Origin: JBCCMQ01 sp039026235
Lineage (GTDB): Bacteria > Pseudomonadota > Alphaproteobacteria > Rhodobacterales > Rhodobacteraceae
Length of the DNA stretch: 64,000 nt
Assembly: GCA_039026235.1 (NCBI GenBank)
Contig: JBCCMQ010000016.1
Span: forward strand, 1 to 64,000
Direction of reading: 5' to 3'
Shown here: positions 52,158 through 62,436 of the stretch, in pieces
Layout: each line of letters opens with the position of its first letter
Position numbering within the stretch: the stretch's first letter is position 1
Program-made: the position numbers and the translations under genes
Notes under the pieces: model-generated
Databases searched by the model: none
Told to the model about the DNA's origin: nothing
What the model saw: only the letters and a program-made list of their open reading frames with translations

Positions 52158-54851
52158 CTATGTCAGGCGCCCGTGGCAGTGTTTGAACTTCTTGCCCGAA
52201 CCACAAGGGCAAGCATCGTTTCGACCGGGGGTTCCCCAGGTTGACGGATCGTCTTCGACAAAGCCAACAGATGGGGGGGCAGAATTTTCACTCTCGGGCG
52301 CCGCTTTAGATTCTAGTTCCTTCTGCCGCTGCAACTGCAATTGGGCCAGCAGCTCTTGTTGTTCTTCCGGAGACAACGGTCGCACCTGGGAAAGTTGCTT
52401 TGTGACATCGGTACGTAGGGCTTCGAGGAGGCTCTCAAAAAGCTGGAACGCTTCGCTCTTGTATTCGTTCAACGGATCGCGCTGCGCGTAGCCCCGGAAG
52501 CCGATCACGGAACGCAAGTGTTCCAGCGTCAGCAGATGTTCGCGCCACTTGCTGTCGATTGTCTGCAGCAGGATCTGCTTTTCGATGTTGCGCATGTTCT
52601 CGGATCCGAACTGCACAGCTTTTGAAGCCATGAATTCGTCAGCCGATTTCTCCAACCGCTCGATGATGATCTCATCGTCGACGCCTTCTTCGTCGCCCCA
52701 TTGGACGACCGGTGCGTCAACGCTAAGCTGCGCTTTGACCTCGTCCTGAAGCCCCTCGGTGTCCCACTGATCAGCATAGGAATTGGCCGGGATATATTCG
52801 GCCACGATGTCGTCTATGACCTGGTGCCGCATGTCCTGTACGATCTCTGAAAGGTCCTCGGCCTCCATGATCTCGCGCCGCTGACTGAAGATGACCTTTC
52901 GCTGGTCATTCATCACATCGTCGAACTTCAGCAACTGTTTGCGAATGTCAAAGTTGCGCCCTTCGACCTTGGCCTGCGCTTTTTCAAGCGATTTGTTCAC
53001 CCAGGGGTGGATGATCGCCTCGCCCTCTTTCATGCCCAGCGTCGACAGCACTTTGTCCAAACGTTCCGAGCCGAAAATCCGCATCAGATCGTCTTCGAGG
53101 CTCAGGTAAAAAAGAGAGCGTCCAGGGTCACCTTGCCGTCCGGATCTTCCGCGCAACTGATTGTCGATCCGACGGCTTTCGTGCCGTTCGGTTGCCAGAA
53201 CGAAAAGGCCTCCAGCGTTCAGAACATTCTTCTTCTCATCGGCATGCTCGGCCTCGATCCGCGCGCGCACCTCGTCCGGATTGGCCTCCGGGTCAGCCGC
53301 GAGCGCCTCTAGAACTTTCATCTCGACGTTGCCGCCAAGCTGAATATCAGTGCCGCGCCCGGCCATGTTGGTTGCGATGGTAACTGCGCCCAGCTTGCCT
53401 GCCTCGGCGACGATCTGCGCCTCTTGTTCGTGCTGACGCGCATTGAGAACATTGTGGGGCACGCCGGCTTTCTTCAGAAGCCCCGACAATAACTCTGACT
53501 TCTCGATAGAGGTCGTTCCGACCAGCAGGGGCTGGCCCTTTTTGTGTGCTTCTTTGATCGCGCTGACCACCGCATCGTACTTCTCTGTCGACGTGCGATA
53601 GACCTGATCATGGGCGTCCTCGCGTGCGATGGTCTTGTTGGTGGGCACCTCTACGACACCCAGGCCGTAAATCTCCTGAAACTCTTCGGCCTCTGTCGCA
53701 GCAGTTCCCGTCATCCCGGCAAGCTTGTCATAAAGGCGGAAGTAATTCTGGAACGTGACGCTGGCCAGCGTCACGTTTTCGGGCTGGATGCGGCAACCTT
53801 CCTTGGCCTCAATCGCCTGGTGTAGGCCGTCGGAAAGACGGCGACCGGACATCATGCGGCCGGTGAATTCGTCGATCAGGACAACCTCACCATCGCGGAC
53901 GATATAATCTTTATCCTTGTTGAACAGCTTGTGGGCACGCAAGCCTTGGTTCACGTGATGCACGATGGTGGTGGATTCCGGATCGTAGAGGGTATGTTCT
54001 TCGGGAAGAATGCCGGCTTCGTGCAGCCGGGCTTCAAGGAATTCGTTCCCTTCATCAGTATACGTGACGTTCCGAGTTTTCTCATCCAGCGAAAAGTGTT
54101 CGTCCGACACCTCGGGAATGATCTTGTCGATGGTGATGTAAAGCTCGGACCGATCCTGCGCCGGGCCTGAGATGATCAGCGGTGTCCGCGCCTCGTCGAT
54201 CAGAATGCTGTCGACCTCGTCCACAATCGCGAAATAGTGATCGCGCTGGAACATGTCCTTCAGCTCGGACTTCATGTTGTCGCGCAGGTAATCGAACCCA
54301 AGCTCGTTATTCGTTGCATAGGTAATATCGGCCGAATATGCCGCCTGCTTTTCTTCCGGCGGCTGCATCGGATAAACAACACCGGTTGTCAGGCCGAGCG
54401 CTCCATAGACCTTGCCCATCCATTCGGCGTCGCGGCGTGCCAGATAGTCATTGACCGTCACGATATGGACGCCGCGGCCCGTCAGTGCGTTCAGGTAGGC
54501 CGGGAAGGTCGCGACAAGCGTTTTGCCTTCACCAGTCTTCATTTCGGCAATATCGCCCCGGTGCAGGAACAGTCCCCCCACCAGTTGAACGTCAAACGCG
54601 CGAAGGCCCAAGGCCCTCTTTGCAGCTTCCCTGACGTTTGCAAAAGCCTCGGGAAGCAGCGCATCCAACGTTTCACCAGCGGCCAAGCGGCCCTTCAGCT
54701 CAGACGTTTTTTCGATAATCTGCGCGTCGCTCAGCCCCTCAAAGTTCGGTTCAAGGTCGTTGATTGCCGCAACAACCGACTGGGCTGATTTGATCTTACG
54801 GTCGTTTGGCGTTCCAAAGACCTTCTTTGCGATAGTTCCAATTCCGAGCAC
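52158..54851 (-). CDS. secA: Preprotein translocase ATPase SecA
   Basis: SecA (897 aa) powers Sec-dependent export. It shows Walker A MKTGEGKTLVATFPAYL, DEVDSILIDEARTPLIISG with the DEAD-type motif, the second motor domain GTTSIEKSELLSGLLKKAG and TNMAGRGTDIQLGG, and the C-terminal zinc tail ACPCGSGKKFKHCHGR that binds SecB. Length is normal for alphaproteobacteria. It is divergent from the parvulin gene at 55028. The AT-rich region lies downstream. Confidence 0.98.
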   Translation of the reverse strand: MLGIGTIAKKVFGTPNDRKIKSAQSVVAAINDLEPNFEGLSDAQIIEKTSELKGRLAAGETLDALLPEAFANVREAAKRALGLRAFDVQLVGGLFLHRGDIAEMKTGEGKTLVATFPAYLNALTGRGVHIVTVNDYLARRDAEWMGKVYGALGLTTGVVYPMQPPEEKQAAYSADITYATNNELGFDYLRDNMKSELKDMFQRDHYFAIVDEVDSILIDEARTPLIISGPAQDRSELYITIDKIIPEVSDEHFSLDEKTRNVTYTDEGNEFLEARLHEAGILPEEHTLYDPESTTIVHHVNQGLRAHKLFNKDKDYIVRDGEVVLIDEFTGRMMSGRRLSDGLHQAIEAKEGCRIQPENVTLASVTFQNYFRLYDKLAGMTGTAATEAEEFQEIYGLGVVEVPTNKTIAREDAHDQVYRTSTEKYDAVVSAIKEAHKKGQPLLVGTTSIEKSELLSGLLKKAGVPHNVLNARQHEQEAQIVAEAGKLGAVTIATNMAGRGTDIQLGGNVEMKVLEALAADPEANPDEVRARIEAEHADEKKNVLNAGGLFVLATERHESRRIDNQLRGRSGRQGDPGRSLFYLSLEDDLMRIFGSERLDKVLSTLGMKEGEAIIHPWVNKSLEKAQAKVEGRNFDIRKQLLKFDDVMNDQRKVIFSQRREIMEAEDLSEIVQDMRHQVIDDIVAEYIPANSYADQWDTEGLQDEVKAQLSVDAPVVQWGDEEGVDDEIIIERLEKSADEFMASKAVQFGSENMRNIEKQILLQTIDSKWREHLLTLEHLRSVIGFRGYAQRDPLNEYKSEAFQLFESLLEALRTDVTKQLSQVRPLSPEEQQELLAQLQLQRQKELESKAAPESENSAPPSVGFVEDDPSTWGTPGRNDACPCGSGKKFKHCHGRLT

Positions 54852-55027
54852 TGCACTCTCCGATTTCGCGTGCTTGGGAGGGGGCGGTTTTCAAGTTGCC
54901 TTGTCCCTTGTCCCAAGCCACCCTACAACGGGTTCTAAGCGCGTTTTCTAAGCTTCCCGCGATGTAAGCGGCGCGCATGATAGTGTCAACGATACCGGTC
55001 CAGCAGTACCGCAAAAGGAGCCCCAGA

Positions 55028-55882
55028 ATGCGCAGAGTCCCCTACGTTGTTACCGCGGTGTTTTGCGCTGCCCTCATGGCCGCTGCCGGTACGGCCCTGG
55101 CCCAGGATGAGCCTACGATTGACACGGTGGTTGCATCGGTGGACGGCATCGACATCACGATCGGGCACATGATCCTTGCGCGCAATCGCCTGCCGGAAGA
55201 ATACCAGCAACTTCCGCCGGAAGTGCTTTTCGAAGGCATTCGCGAACAGCTGATACAGCAAACAGCGCTGGCAGGCGCGGCAACCGACGTCCCGAAGCGG
55301 GTTGAACTTGCGCTTGAAAACGAACGGCGGGCGCTGATCGCCGGCGAGGTTCTGAACACGGTTGCGGATGAGGCGGTGACGGATGAGGCGGTGCAGTCTG
55401 CCTATGATGCGCTGTATGCAAATGCGGAACCGGACAAGGAATTCAACGCCAGTCACATTCTGGTGGAAACCGAAGAAGAAGCGCTTGAGATTGTCACGGC
55501 GCTGGAAGAAGGCGCCGATTTCGCCCAGACAGCGCGCGAGCGCTCGACCGGCCCATCGGGTCCCAACGGCGGAAATCTCGGCTGGTTCTCATCCGGCCGG
55601 ATGGTCAAGCCCTTCGAAGATGCCGTCGTCGCGATGGAAGTGGGCGGTATCTCAGCGCCTGTACAAACGCAGTTCGGCTGGCACGTGATCACACTGAACG
55701 ACACCCGGAATTTGGCAACGCCCGAATTGGAAGAGGTGCGCGCGCAACTGACCCAGCAGGTCCAGCGTGAAGCCGCGGATGCCCGCGTTGCAGAGTTGGT
55801 CGAGCAGGCCATCGTCGAACGGGCCGAGGAAGGCACCATCGATCCAAACATCCTCAATCAGATGGAAATCCTGCAGCAGTAG
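55028..55882 (+). CDS. Periplasmic peptidyl-prolyl isomerase (parvulin/PpiC type)
   Basis: The protein (284 aa) has a signal peptide (YVVTAVFCAALMAAAGTALA, then QDE), an N-terminal SurA-like helical region and a parvulin domain with FNASHILVETEEEALEIV, GPNGGNLGWFSSGRMVKPFE and TQFGWHVITLND. It should assist folding of exported proteins. AAAGGAG precedes ATG 55028, favoured over an in-frame start at 54977. It is divergent from secA, a fitting partner, and 11 nt ahead of argJ. Confidence 0.92.
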   Translation: MRRVPYVVTAVFCAALMAAAGTALAQDEPTIDTVVASVDGIDITIGHMILARNRLPEEYQQLPPEVLFEGIREQLIQQTALAGAATDVPKRVELALENERRALIAGEVLNTVADEAVTDEAVQSAYDALYANAEPDKEFNASHILVETEEEALEIVTALEEGADFAQTARERSTGPSGPNGGNLGWFSSGRMVKPFEDAVVAMEVGGISAPVQTQFGWHVITLNDTRNLATPELEEVRAQLTQQVQREAADARVAELVEQAIVERAEEGTIDPNILNQMEILQQ

Positions 55883-55893
55883 CGGCCGTTCAA

Positions 55894-57219
55894 ATGAAGA
55901 ACAAAGATGCCGTTATTCGGCACCTGAAACGGCAATTGGTTTTGGCCCGAAGGTCCGGGTCGCGGCAGAACGATGGGCCGAAAACATCGCCACTGGCACC
56001 AAAGGGCGGATTCCCGGACATTCCCGAGGTGCTGGGCGTTACGTTTTCGGCCGTCGCGGCAGAGGTTCGGTATCGCGGGCGACCGGATGTCATGCTGGCG
56101 TCTTTGGTCAAAGGCACGTCCATCGCCGGCGTATTCACGCGATCTGCCACCCGGGCAGCGCCCGTGCTCGACTGTCAGGAGAAACTGTCTTCCGATTCCG
56201 ACAGAACCGCGGGCGCGGCAATTATCGTCAACGCCGGCAACGCCAATGCATTCACCGGCGACAACGGAAGAAATTCGGTGACGAGGATCTGCAGCGCCGT
56301 GGCGATGGAACTTGGCTTGCCAGAGACGCGCGTGTTCTCGGCCTCAACCGGTGTGATTGGCGAGGTTCTGCCAGACAGCCGGATCACCGACAGGATCGCA
56401 GAGCTTGCCGAAGGTCTGGCGGCGGACAGAATTGCCGAAGCAGCGGGGGCCATTCGGACGACAGACACCTTTTCCAAGGGTGCTTTCGCGTCGGCAGAGG
56501 TGGGCGGCAAGAAAGTCACCGTCGCGGGCATCGCCAAGGGTTCGGGCATGATTGCTCCCGATATGGCCACGATGCTGGTCTACATCTTCACCGATGCGTC
56601 CGTTGACCAAGCGTTTCTACAAAGCTGCCTAAACGATTTGAACAACAGAACCTTCAATGCGATCACGGTCGACAGCGATACCTCTACCTCTGACACGCTG
56701 ATGGTCGCCGCAACGGGCAAAGCGGGCAATTCCACAATCACATCGCGGGATACTGCCGGCGCCCATGCGTTCGAAGCGGCCCTTGGCAGGGTTATGAAGG
56801 ATCTGGCGCACCAGGTCGTTCGTGACGGCGAAGGAGCGACAAAGTTCGTCGAAATAACCGTCACCGGCGCCATCGATACGACCGATGCCAAGCGCGCAGC
56901 ATTGGCCATCGGGAATTCGCCCCTGGTCAAGACGGCAATTGCCGGTGAAGACCCCAACTGGGGCCGGATCGTGATGGCTGTTGGCAAATCCGGCGCCCGG
57001 GCCGACCGCGACCGGATATCGATCCGGTTCGGCGACGTTCTGGTGGCCGAGACCGGATGGGTGGCGCCGGGCTATAACGAAGAAGACGGCGCGCGGTACA
57101 TGCGCCGCCAAGAGATTGTGATCAGCGTCGATCTTGGCATGGGCGATGCCAGTTTCACGGCGTGGACCTGCGATCTGACCCACGGCTACATACAGATAAA
57201 TGCGGACTATCGGTCGTGA
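55894..57219 (+). CDS. argJ: Glutamate N-acetyltransferase / amino-acid acetyltransferase ArgJ
   Basis: ArgJ (441 aa) transfers acetyl from N-acetylornithine to glutamate in the cyclic arginine pathway. The precursor self-cleaves at the Ala-Thr bond in GMIAPDMATMLVYIF, with Thr as nucleophile of the beta chain. IIVNAGNANAFTGDNG and NTDTSTSD-like NAITVDSDTSTSDT are the family signatures. The first 25 residues (RHLKRQLVLARRSGSRQ) are a lineage-specific extension, and an internal start cannot be excluded. It overlaps the mutT-like gene (GTGA). Confidence 0.95.
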   Translation: MKNKDAVIRHLKRQLVLARRSGSRQNDGPKTSPLAPKGGFPDIPEVLGVTFSAVAAEVRYRGRPDVMLASLVKGTSIAGVFTRSATRAAPVLDCQEKLSSDSDRTAGAAIIVNAGNANAFTGDNGRNSVTRICSAVAMELGLPETRVFSASTGVIGEVLPDSRITDRIAELAEGLAADRIAEAAGAIRTTDTFSKGAFASAEVGGKKVTVAGIAKGSGMIAPDMATMLVYIFTDASVDQAFLQSCLNDLNNRTFNAITVDSDTSTSDTLMVAATGKAGNSTITSRDTAGAHAFEAALGRVMKDLAHQVVRDGEGATKFVEITVTGAIDTTDAKRAALAIGNSPLVKTAIAGEDPNWGRIVMAVGKSGARADRDRISIRFGDVLVAETGWVAPGYNEEDGARYMRRQEIVISVDLGMGDASFTAWTCDLTHGYIQINADYRS

Positions 57220-57614
57220 ACGTGGTCCTGGTGTCAGCCGTAGCGCTGATCGACGTGGACGGTCGCGTGCTTTTGGCCCAGCGCCCGGCCGGAAAATCCA
57301 TGGCAGGTCTTTGGGAATTTCCCGGTGGCAAGGTTGAGACGGGTGAGACGCCCGAGGCCGCTTTGGTCCGAGAACTGAGCGAGGAACTGGGTATCGAAAC
57401 CTGGGACAGCTGCCTGGCGCCGCTGATATTTGCCAGCCACAGCTACGACGACTTTCACCTGCTCATGCCACTTTTCGCCTGCCGCAAATGGCAGGGTATC
57501 CCCAAGGGTCGCGAGGGGCAGAAACTGGCCTGGGCCCGGGTCTCTGAGTTCTCCAGCTACCCGATGCCACCGGCCGACATTCCGCTTATTCCGATTCTGC
57601 GGGACTGGCTTTAG
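57216..57614 (+). CDS. mutT: MutT-like Nudix hydrolase (8-oxo-dGTP diphosphatase)
   Basis: The protein (132 aa) has a perfect Nudix box, GKVETGETPEAALVRELSEE followed by LGI, and RVLLAQRPAGKSMAGLWEFP, as in MutT, which removes 8-oxo-dGTP from the nucleotide pool. GTG 57216 overlaps the argJ stop, so the genes are co-translated. Its stop overlaps the convergent infB end by 4 nt. Length is standard for MutT. Confidence 0.9.
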   Translation: MNVVLVSAVALIDVDGRVLLAQRPAGKSMAGLWEFPGGKVETGETPEAALVRELSEELGIETWDSCLAPLIFASHSYDDFHLLMPLFACRKWQGIPKGREGQKLAWARVSEFSSYPMPPADIPLIPILRDWL

Positions 57615-60103
57615 TCCAGCGACCGGGCCACCTCTTCCCGCTCGAAAATCTCGATGACATCGCCCTGGCGGATATCTTCGTAATTCTCGAATGCCATACC
57701 GCATTCCTGGCCCGACTGAACCTCGGCCACTTCGTCCTTGAAGCGTTTCAGTGTCTTCAGTGTGCCTTCGTGGATGACGACGTTATCCCGCAGAAGACGC
57801 ACGCCAGCCGACCGGCGCGCGATGCCTTCCGTGACCAGACAACCCGCAACGCGGCCAATGCCGGACACACGGAAGACTTCCTTGATCTCGGCGTAGCCAA
57901 TAAAGTTTTCGCGGATCTCCGCGCTCAGAAGTCCCGAAGCCGCGGCTTTGACGTCATCAACCAGATCATAGATGACGCTGTAATAGCGGATTTCGACACC
58001 CTTCTGGTTGGCTGAGTTACGGGCGCTGGAATTTGCGCGGACATTAAATCCAAACACCGGTGCGCCCGACGCCTCGGCCAAACCGACGTCGGTCTCGGTG
58101 ATTGCGCCAACGCCGGAATGAAGAACGCGGACGCGCACCTCATCATTTCCGATCTTTTCCATGGCCTGAACGATCGCCTCGGCCGAGCCCTGAACGTCGG
58201 CCTTCATCAGGATCGGCAGTTCGACGACATTCTCGTCGTCCTTAGCTTTCTGCATCAGCTGTTCGAGGGTCGTGGCAGCCCCGGCCGCAGCGCGCTTTTC
58301 CTTGGCCAGGTTGGCGCGGTAGTCGGCAATCTCGCGCGCTTGGGCTTCGGTTTCGACAACGTTCAGAACGTCACCGGCCTCGGGCGTACCATTCAGACCC
58401 AGCACCTCGACAGGAACCGACGGGCCGGCGGTTTTCACGCGCGCACCCTTGTCGTTTTCCATGGCCCGGACTTTACCCCATTGTTCGCCCACGACGAAGA
58501 TATCACCCTGGCGCAACGTTCCGTTCTGAACCAGAACCGTGGCCACCGGACCGCGTCCCACATCAAGCTGGGCCTCAATCACGGCACCAAGGGCCGCCCG
58601 TTCAGGGTTTGCCTTAAGTTCCAGGATCTCAGCTTGAAGCGCTACGGCTTCCAGAAGCTCGTTCAGACCTTTGCCTGATATCGCCGAAACCTCGACGTCC
58701 TGCACCTCACCGGACAATCCTTCGACGATGACCTCATGCTGCAGCAGATCTGTGCGAACCTTGTCCGGATTTGCGTCCGGTCGGTCGATCTTGTTGATCG
58801 CCACGATCATCGGCACCTTGGCCGCCTTGGCGTGGTTAATGGCCTCGACCGTCTGGGGCATAACCGCATCATCTGCCGCAACGACCAGAATAACGATGTC
58901 GGTCACCTGGGCACCACGTGCCCGCATTGAGGTAAAGGCCGCATGGCCGGGCGTGTCGAGGAATGTCAGCGTCTGACCCTGGTCGGTGTTCACCTGATAC
59001 GCACCGATATGCTGCGTGATGCCGCCAGCCTCGCCCGAGACAACCTTGGCACTTCGGATCGCATCCAAAAGCGATGTCTTGCCGTGATCCACATGACCCA
59101 TGACCGTGATGACCGGCGGGCGATCCTGCAGATCCTGTTCAGTATCTTCAACCGTATCAATGACATCTTCGACATCCGCATCGGACACGCGGACGACGCG
59201 GTGGCCGAACTCCTCGATGATCAACTCCGCGGTGTCGGCGTCGATTGACTGGTTCTGGGTCGCCATGATGCCATTCTGCATCAGGGATTTCACCACATCA
59301 GCAACCCGTTCGGCCATACGATTTGCCAGTTCCTGAACCATGATCGCTTCGGGAAGCTGAACGTCGCGCACCACCTTTTCACGCTCTTGGGCACCGCCCA
59401 TCGCCTTTTGGCGTGCGCGTTCCTGCTTGCGCTTCATGGCGGCCAGGGACCTTTGGCGTCCGCCTTCGCCCCCGGACAAAGCCTGGTTCAAAGTCAGCTT
59501 ACCGGAACGGCGGCCGTCTTCACGCCCCTTGTTCCGGTTTTCGCGACGATCGTCACCGCGATCGCGGTCCTTGCGCGACGCGGGCGCCGGCCGGCCGCGA
59601 CCGGCATCATCTGCGGCTGGCGCAGGGGCGGCCGCCGGTTGCTGCGCCGTTGCCGGTGCTTTGGCCTTTGCCTTTGCCTCGGCTTCGGCCCGCTTGCGTT
59701 CTTCTTCCTCTTCGGCCCGGGCCTTCAGCGCCGCTTCGCGCTCGCGTTCTTCACGCTCTTTGGCCTCGGCCTCCTCGCGCCGGCGCTGGCGCTCTTCCTC
59801 GCGTGCGCGCTCTTCCGCGGCGCGACGTTCGGCCTCTTCGCTTTCGCGTGCCTTGGCGGCGGCCAGCGCCTTCAGGCGCCGCTCCATCTCGGCGTCCGAC
59901 ACACCGGCCGGACGTTTTGATGGATCGCCCGCACCGGGAGAGCCGCCGGACTTGGACGGACCCGGCTTTGGCACAACCACGCGCTTGCGCTTGGTCTCAA
60001 CCACGACGTTTTTTGTACGTCCGTGGCTGAAACTCTGTTTTACCTGACCCGAACGTGGGCCACCGCGCAGCCCCAGTGTCTTTTTCCCGTCCGTCTCGCT
60101 CAT
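57611..60103 (-). CDS. infB: Translation initiation factor IF-2
   Basis: IF-2 (830 aa) is the GTPase that brings fMet-tRNA to the ribosome. The N-terminal part is a charged Ala/Glu/Arg-rich helix (about 80-190, for example EEAERRAAEERAREEERQRR). The GTPase domain has VMGHVDHGKTSLLDAIR (G1), DTPGHAAFTSMRARG (G3) and AINKIDRPDANP (G4), followed by domains II-IV. ATG 60103 overlaps the ylxR stop (ATGA). It is the last gene of the rimP-nusA-ylxR-infB operon here; rbfA does not follow. Confidence 0.98.
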   Translation of the reverse strand: MSETDGKKTLGLRGGPRSGQVKQSFSHGRTKNVVVETKRKRVVVPKPGPSKSGGSPGAGDPSKRPAGVSDAEMERRLKALAAAKARESEEAERRAAEERAREEERQRRREEAEAKEREEREREAALKARAEEEEERKRAEAEAKAKAKAPATAQQPAAAPAPAADDAGRGRPAPASRKDRDRGDDRRENRNKGREDGRRSGKLTLNQALSGGEGGRQRSLAAMKRKQERARQKAMGGAQEREKVVRDVQLPEAIMVQELANRMAERVADVVKSLMQNGIMATQNQSIDADTAELIIEEFGHRVVRVSDADVEDVIDTVEDTEQDLQDRPPVITVMGHVDHGKTSLLDAIRSAKVVSGEAGGITQHIGAYQVNTDQGQTLTFLDTPGHAAFTSMRARGAQVTDIVILVVAADDAVMPQTVEAINHAKAAKVPMIVAINKIDRPDANPDKVRTDLLQHEVIVEGLSGEVQDVEVSAISGKGLNELLEAVALQAEILELKANPERAALGAVIEAQLDVGRGPVATVLVQNGTLRQGDIFVVGEQWGKVRAMENDKGARVKTAGPSVPVEVLGLNGTPEAGDVLNVVETEAQAREIADYRANLAKEKRAAAGAATTLEQLMQKAKDDENVVELPILMKADVQGSAEAIVQAMEKIGNDEVRVRVLHSGVGAITETDVGLAEASGAPVFGFNVRANSSARNSANQKGVEIRYYSVIYDLVDDVKAAASGLLSAEIRENFIGYAEIKEVFRVSGIGRVAGCLVTEGIARRSAGVRLLRDNVVIHEGTLKTLKRFKDEVAEVQSGQECGMAFENYEDIRQGDVIEIFEREEVARSLD

Positions 60104-60744
60104 GTGGTCTTCGTACCCTTTCCGGCAGGTTTTCTGCCGTCCGTCTCTCGCAACGCCGTGAGGCGTGCGGCTTCCTCTACAACACGCGCCGTGAGTCCAC
60201 CAGACGAGAGCGCGCAATGTATCACATTTTCACGGCCGAATGCCAAACCCAATTCTTGGGCCTCTAACACATTGAACACCCGCGTATTCTTGTCTCGCGG
60301 ACGCAACTTCGATTTGCCACGTTCAGAACCGTCTCGGGCCTGAAAAAGTGCCTCGACACGGCCCTTGTCGATCCAGTCCTTGACCTTTTCAAAGCCGGCA
60401 ACCGCGCCGCCGGCCTTGCGACTTAGTGAAATCAGTCCGACCAGCCGTTCCGTCAGCCGCTCTTCCACGATCTCGCTCAAGCCTTGCGGGACCGTGACCG
60501 CCTCTTTTGCCGCCTTGGCAAAAAGGCCCTTGGCCGCCGCCTTTTCAATCGACTTACGGTCGGAAACAACCCAAAATCCTCTGCCGGGCAGTTTACCGCT
60601 CAGATCCGGAACGATGCGATTTTCCGGGCCAAGTACGAATCGGATCAGACCGCGTTTCGCACCCTTCTTTCCTGTAACAATACACCTCCGCTCTGGCCTT
60701 TCGCCAGACACAGTCCGTTTACCGTTGCTTCCGCCGCGCGACAT
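60100..60744 (-). CDS. YlxR (DUF448) fused to an L7Ae-like RNA-binding domain
   Basis: The protein (214 aa) starts with the DUF448/YlxR domain (RPERRCIVTGKKGAKRGLIR, GKLPGRGFWV) and continues with a ribosomal L7Ae-like region (LVGLISLSRKAGGAVAGFEK, RVFNVLEAQELGLAFGRENV). It is thought to bind RNA or nucleoid factors and sits between nusA and infB in most bacteria; the fused two-domain form is typical of alphaproteobacteria. It overlaps infB by 4 nt and begins 25 nt after nusA. Confidence 0.9.
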   Translation of the reverse strand: MSRGGSNGKRTVSGERPERRCIVTGKKGAKRGLIRFVLGPENRIVPDLSGKLPGRGFWVVSDRKSIEKAAAKGLFAKAAKEAVTVPQGLSEIVEERLTERLVGLISLSRKAGGAVAGFEKVKDWIDKGRVEALFQARDGSERGKSKLRPRDKNTRVFNVLEAQELGLAFGRENVIHCALSSGGLTARVVEEAARLTALRETDGRKPAGKGTKTT

Positions 60745-60769
60745 TGTCGGCTACCCGGCAAGGGCCCAT

Positions 60770-62422
60770 TCAGGCCCCTGGCTCCTGTACCGCTTCGAAC
60801 TTAACCTCGGCTTCGCCATCTTCGGCCGCCACTTCCCCCTGCTCTTCCTCGTCCGCGATAAGATCGTCCGGATCGACCCAGCCCAACTGGATACGGGCGG
60901 TCATGATCAGTGTCTGGGCTTCCTCAAGGCTCATATCGAAGGGTTCGAGCGTCCCGTCATCTTTCACGCGCTCGCCGTCCACGGTCGTCCAGCCGCCCGC
61001 CAGTTCCCAGTCGGCGCAGGTCGCAAAGTCTTCCAGCGTTTTCACATCATCCTCGGCCAGGGCGACGAGCATCTGGGGTGTCAGCCCTTCAAAGTCGACA
61101 AGGTTATCCTGAACGCCAAGTTCGCGCGCGCGCTCAAGCGCGATGCGGTTTATCTCATCGATGTGGTCTCTTGCGCGGGCCTGAAGCTCTGCCGCGGTAT
61201 CTTCATCGACACCGTCGATGACCAGCAGTTCGTCTACTTCGACATAGGCGACTTCTTCCAGGTTGGTGAAACCCTCAGACACCAGAAGCTGGGCAAAGAA
61301 TTCGTCCAGATCCAGCGTATCCACAAAAAGTTTTGTTCGCGCTTCAAACTCGGCCTGCCGACGCTGGCTTTCTTCTTCCTCGGTCATGATGTCGATGTCG
61401 AGCGCGGTAAGCTGGCTGGCGAGCCGCACATTCTGGCCACGGCGACCGATGGCGAGGCTCAACTGCTCTTCTGGCACAACCACCTCGATCCGTTCTGCTT
61501 CTTCATCCAAAACCACCTTGGATACCTCTGCCGGCTGCAGGGCATTGACCAGGAACGTCGGCGCATCTTCGTTCCACGGAATGATGTCGATCTTTTCGCC
61601 CTGCAATTCGTTGACAACCGCTTGCACACGGCTGCCGCGCATGCCCACGCAGGCGCCCACAGGGTCGATTGAGTTGTCATACGAGATGACAGCGATTTTT
61701 GCCCGGCTTCCCGGATCGCGGGCGACAGCCTTGATTTCGATAATGCCGTCGTAGATTTCGGGCACTTCCATCTTGAAGAGCTCTGCCATGAATTCGGGCG
61801 CGATCCTGCTCAGGAAGATCTGCGGACCCCGCGCCTCGCGGCGCACATCCTTGATGTAGCAGCGGATGCGGTCATTCGGGCGATAGCTTTCGCGTCCGAT
61901 TTTCTCATTTCGCCGCAACACAGCCTCACCGCGACCCACGTCGACGATGACATTGCCGTATTCCTCGCGCTTCACGACGCCGTTGATAATCGTCCCGGCA
62001 CGGTCCTTGAATTCTTCGAACTGCTTGTCGCGTTCGGCTTCGCGCACCCGCTGAAGAATGACCTGCTTGGCTGATTGCGCTGCGATCCGGCCCATATCGA
62101 CGGGCGGGACTTCTTCGACAAACGTGTCGCCGACGCTTGGGTCTTCCATATACTGCTTGGCCTGCTCGACCGTCATTTCCGCCTGGTAGTTTTCGACCAG
62201 ATCATCTTCGACCACCGTGCGCACGCGCGTGAACGTCGCCCGTCCGGTTTTCCGGTCAATCGAGACCCGGATATCCATTTCGGCGCCGTATCGCGACTTG
62301 GCTGCCCGGGCCAGGCTTTCCTCCATGGCCTCGACCACCAGGGCCGGATCGATCATCTTTTCGCGCGCGACTGCCTCAGCCGTCTGCAGCAGCTCAAGCT
62401 GGTTTGCCGATGTGATTGCCAT
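60770..62422 (-). CDS. nusA: Transcription termination/antitermination factor NusA
   Basis: NusA (550 aa) binds RNA polymerase and RNA. It has the N-terminal polymerase-binding domain (MIDPALVVEAMEESLARAAK), an S1 domain (GTIINGVVKREEYGNVIVDV), KH1/KH2 domains (GACVGMRGSRVQAVVNELQG, LSLAIGRRGQNVRLASQLTA) and C-terminal helix-hairpin-helix repeats plus an acidic tail (EEQGEVAAEDGEAE). It lies 14 nt after rimP on the same strand. Length fits alphaproteobacterial NusA with two C-terminal acidic repeats. Confidence 0.98.
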   Translation of the reverse strand: MAITSANQLELLQTAEAVAREKMIDPALVVEAMEESLARAAKSRYGAEMDIRVSIDRKTGRATFTRVRTVVEDDLVENYQAEMTVEQAKQYMEDPSVGDTFVEEVPPVDMGRIAAQSAKQVILQRVREAERDKQFEEFKDRAGTIINGVVKREEYGNVIVDVGRGEAVLRRNEKIGRESYRPNDRIRCYIKDVRREARGPQIFLSRIAPEFMAELFKMEVPEIYDGIIEIKAVARDPGSRAKIAVISYDNSIDPVGACVGMRGSRVQAVVNELQGEKIDIIPWNEDAPTFLVNALQPAEVSKVVLDEEAERIEVVVPEEQLSLAIGRRGQNVRLASQLTALDIDIMTEEEESQRRQAEFEARTKLFVDTLDLDEFFAQLLVSEGFTNLEEVAYVEVDELLVIDGVDEDTAAELQARARDHIDEINRIALERARELGVQDNLVDFEGLTPQMLVALAEDDVKTLEDFATCADWELAGGWTTVDGERVKDDGTLEPFDMSLEEAQTLIMTARIQLGWVDPDDLIADEEEQGEVAAEDGEAEVKFEAVQEPGA

Positions 62423-62436
62423 CTCCTAGTCCTCCA

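Noticed and set aside
59387..61672. Plus-strand open frames opposite infB, ylxR and nusA
   Set aside because: They are low-complexity mirrors of the Glu/Ala/Arg-rich IF-2 N-terminus and of NusA, whose minus-strand motifs are unambiguous.
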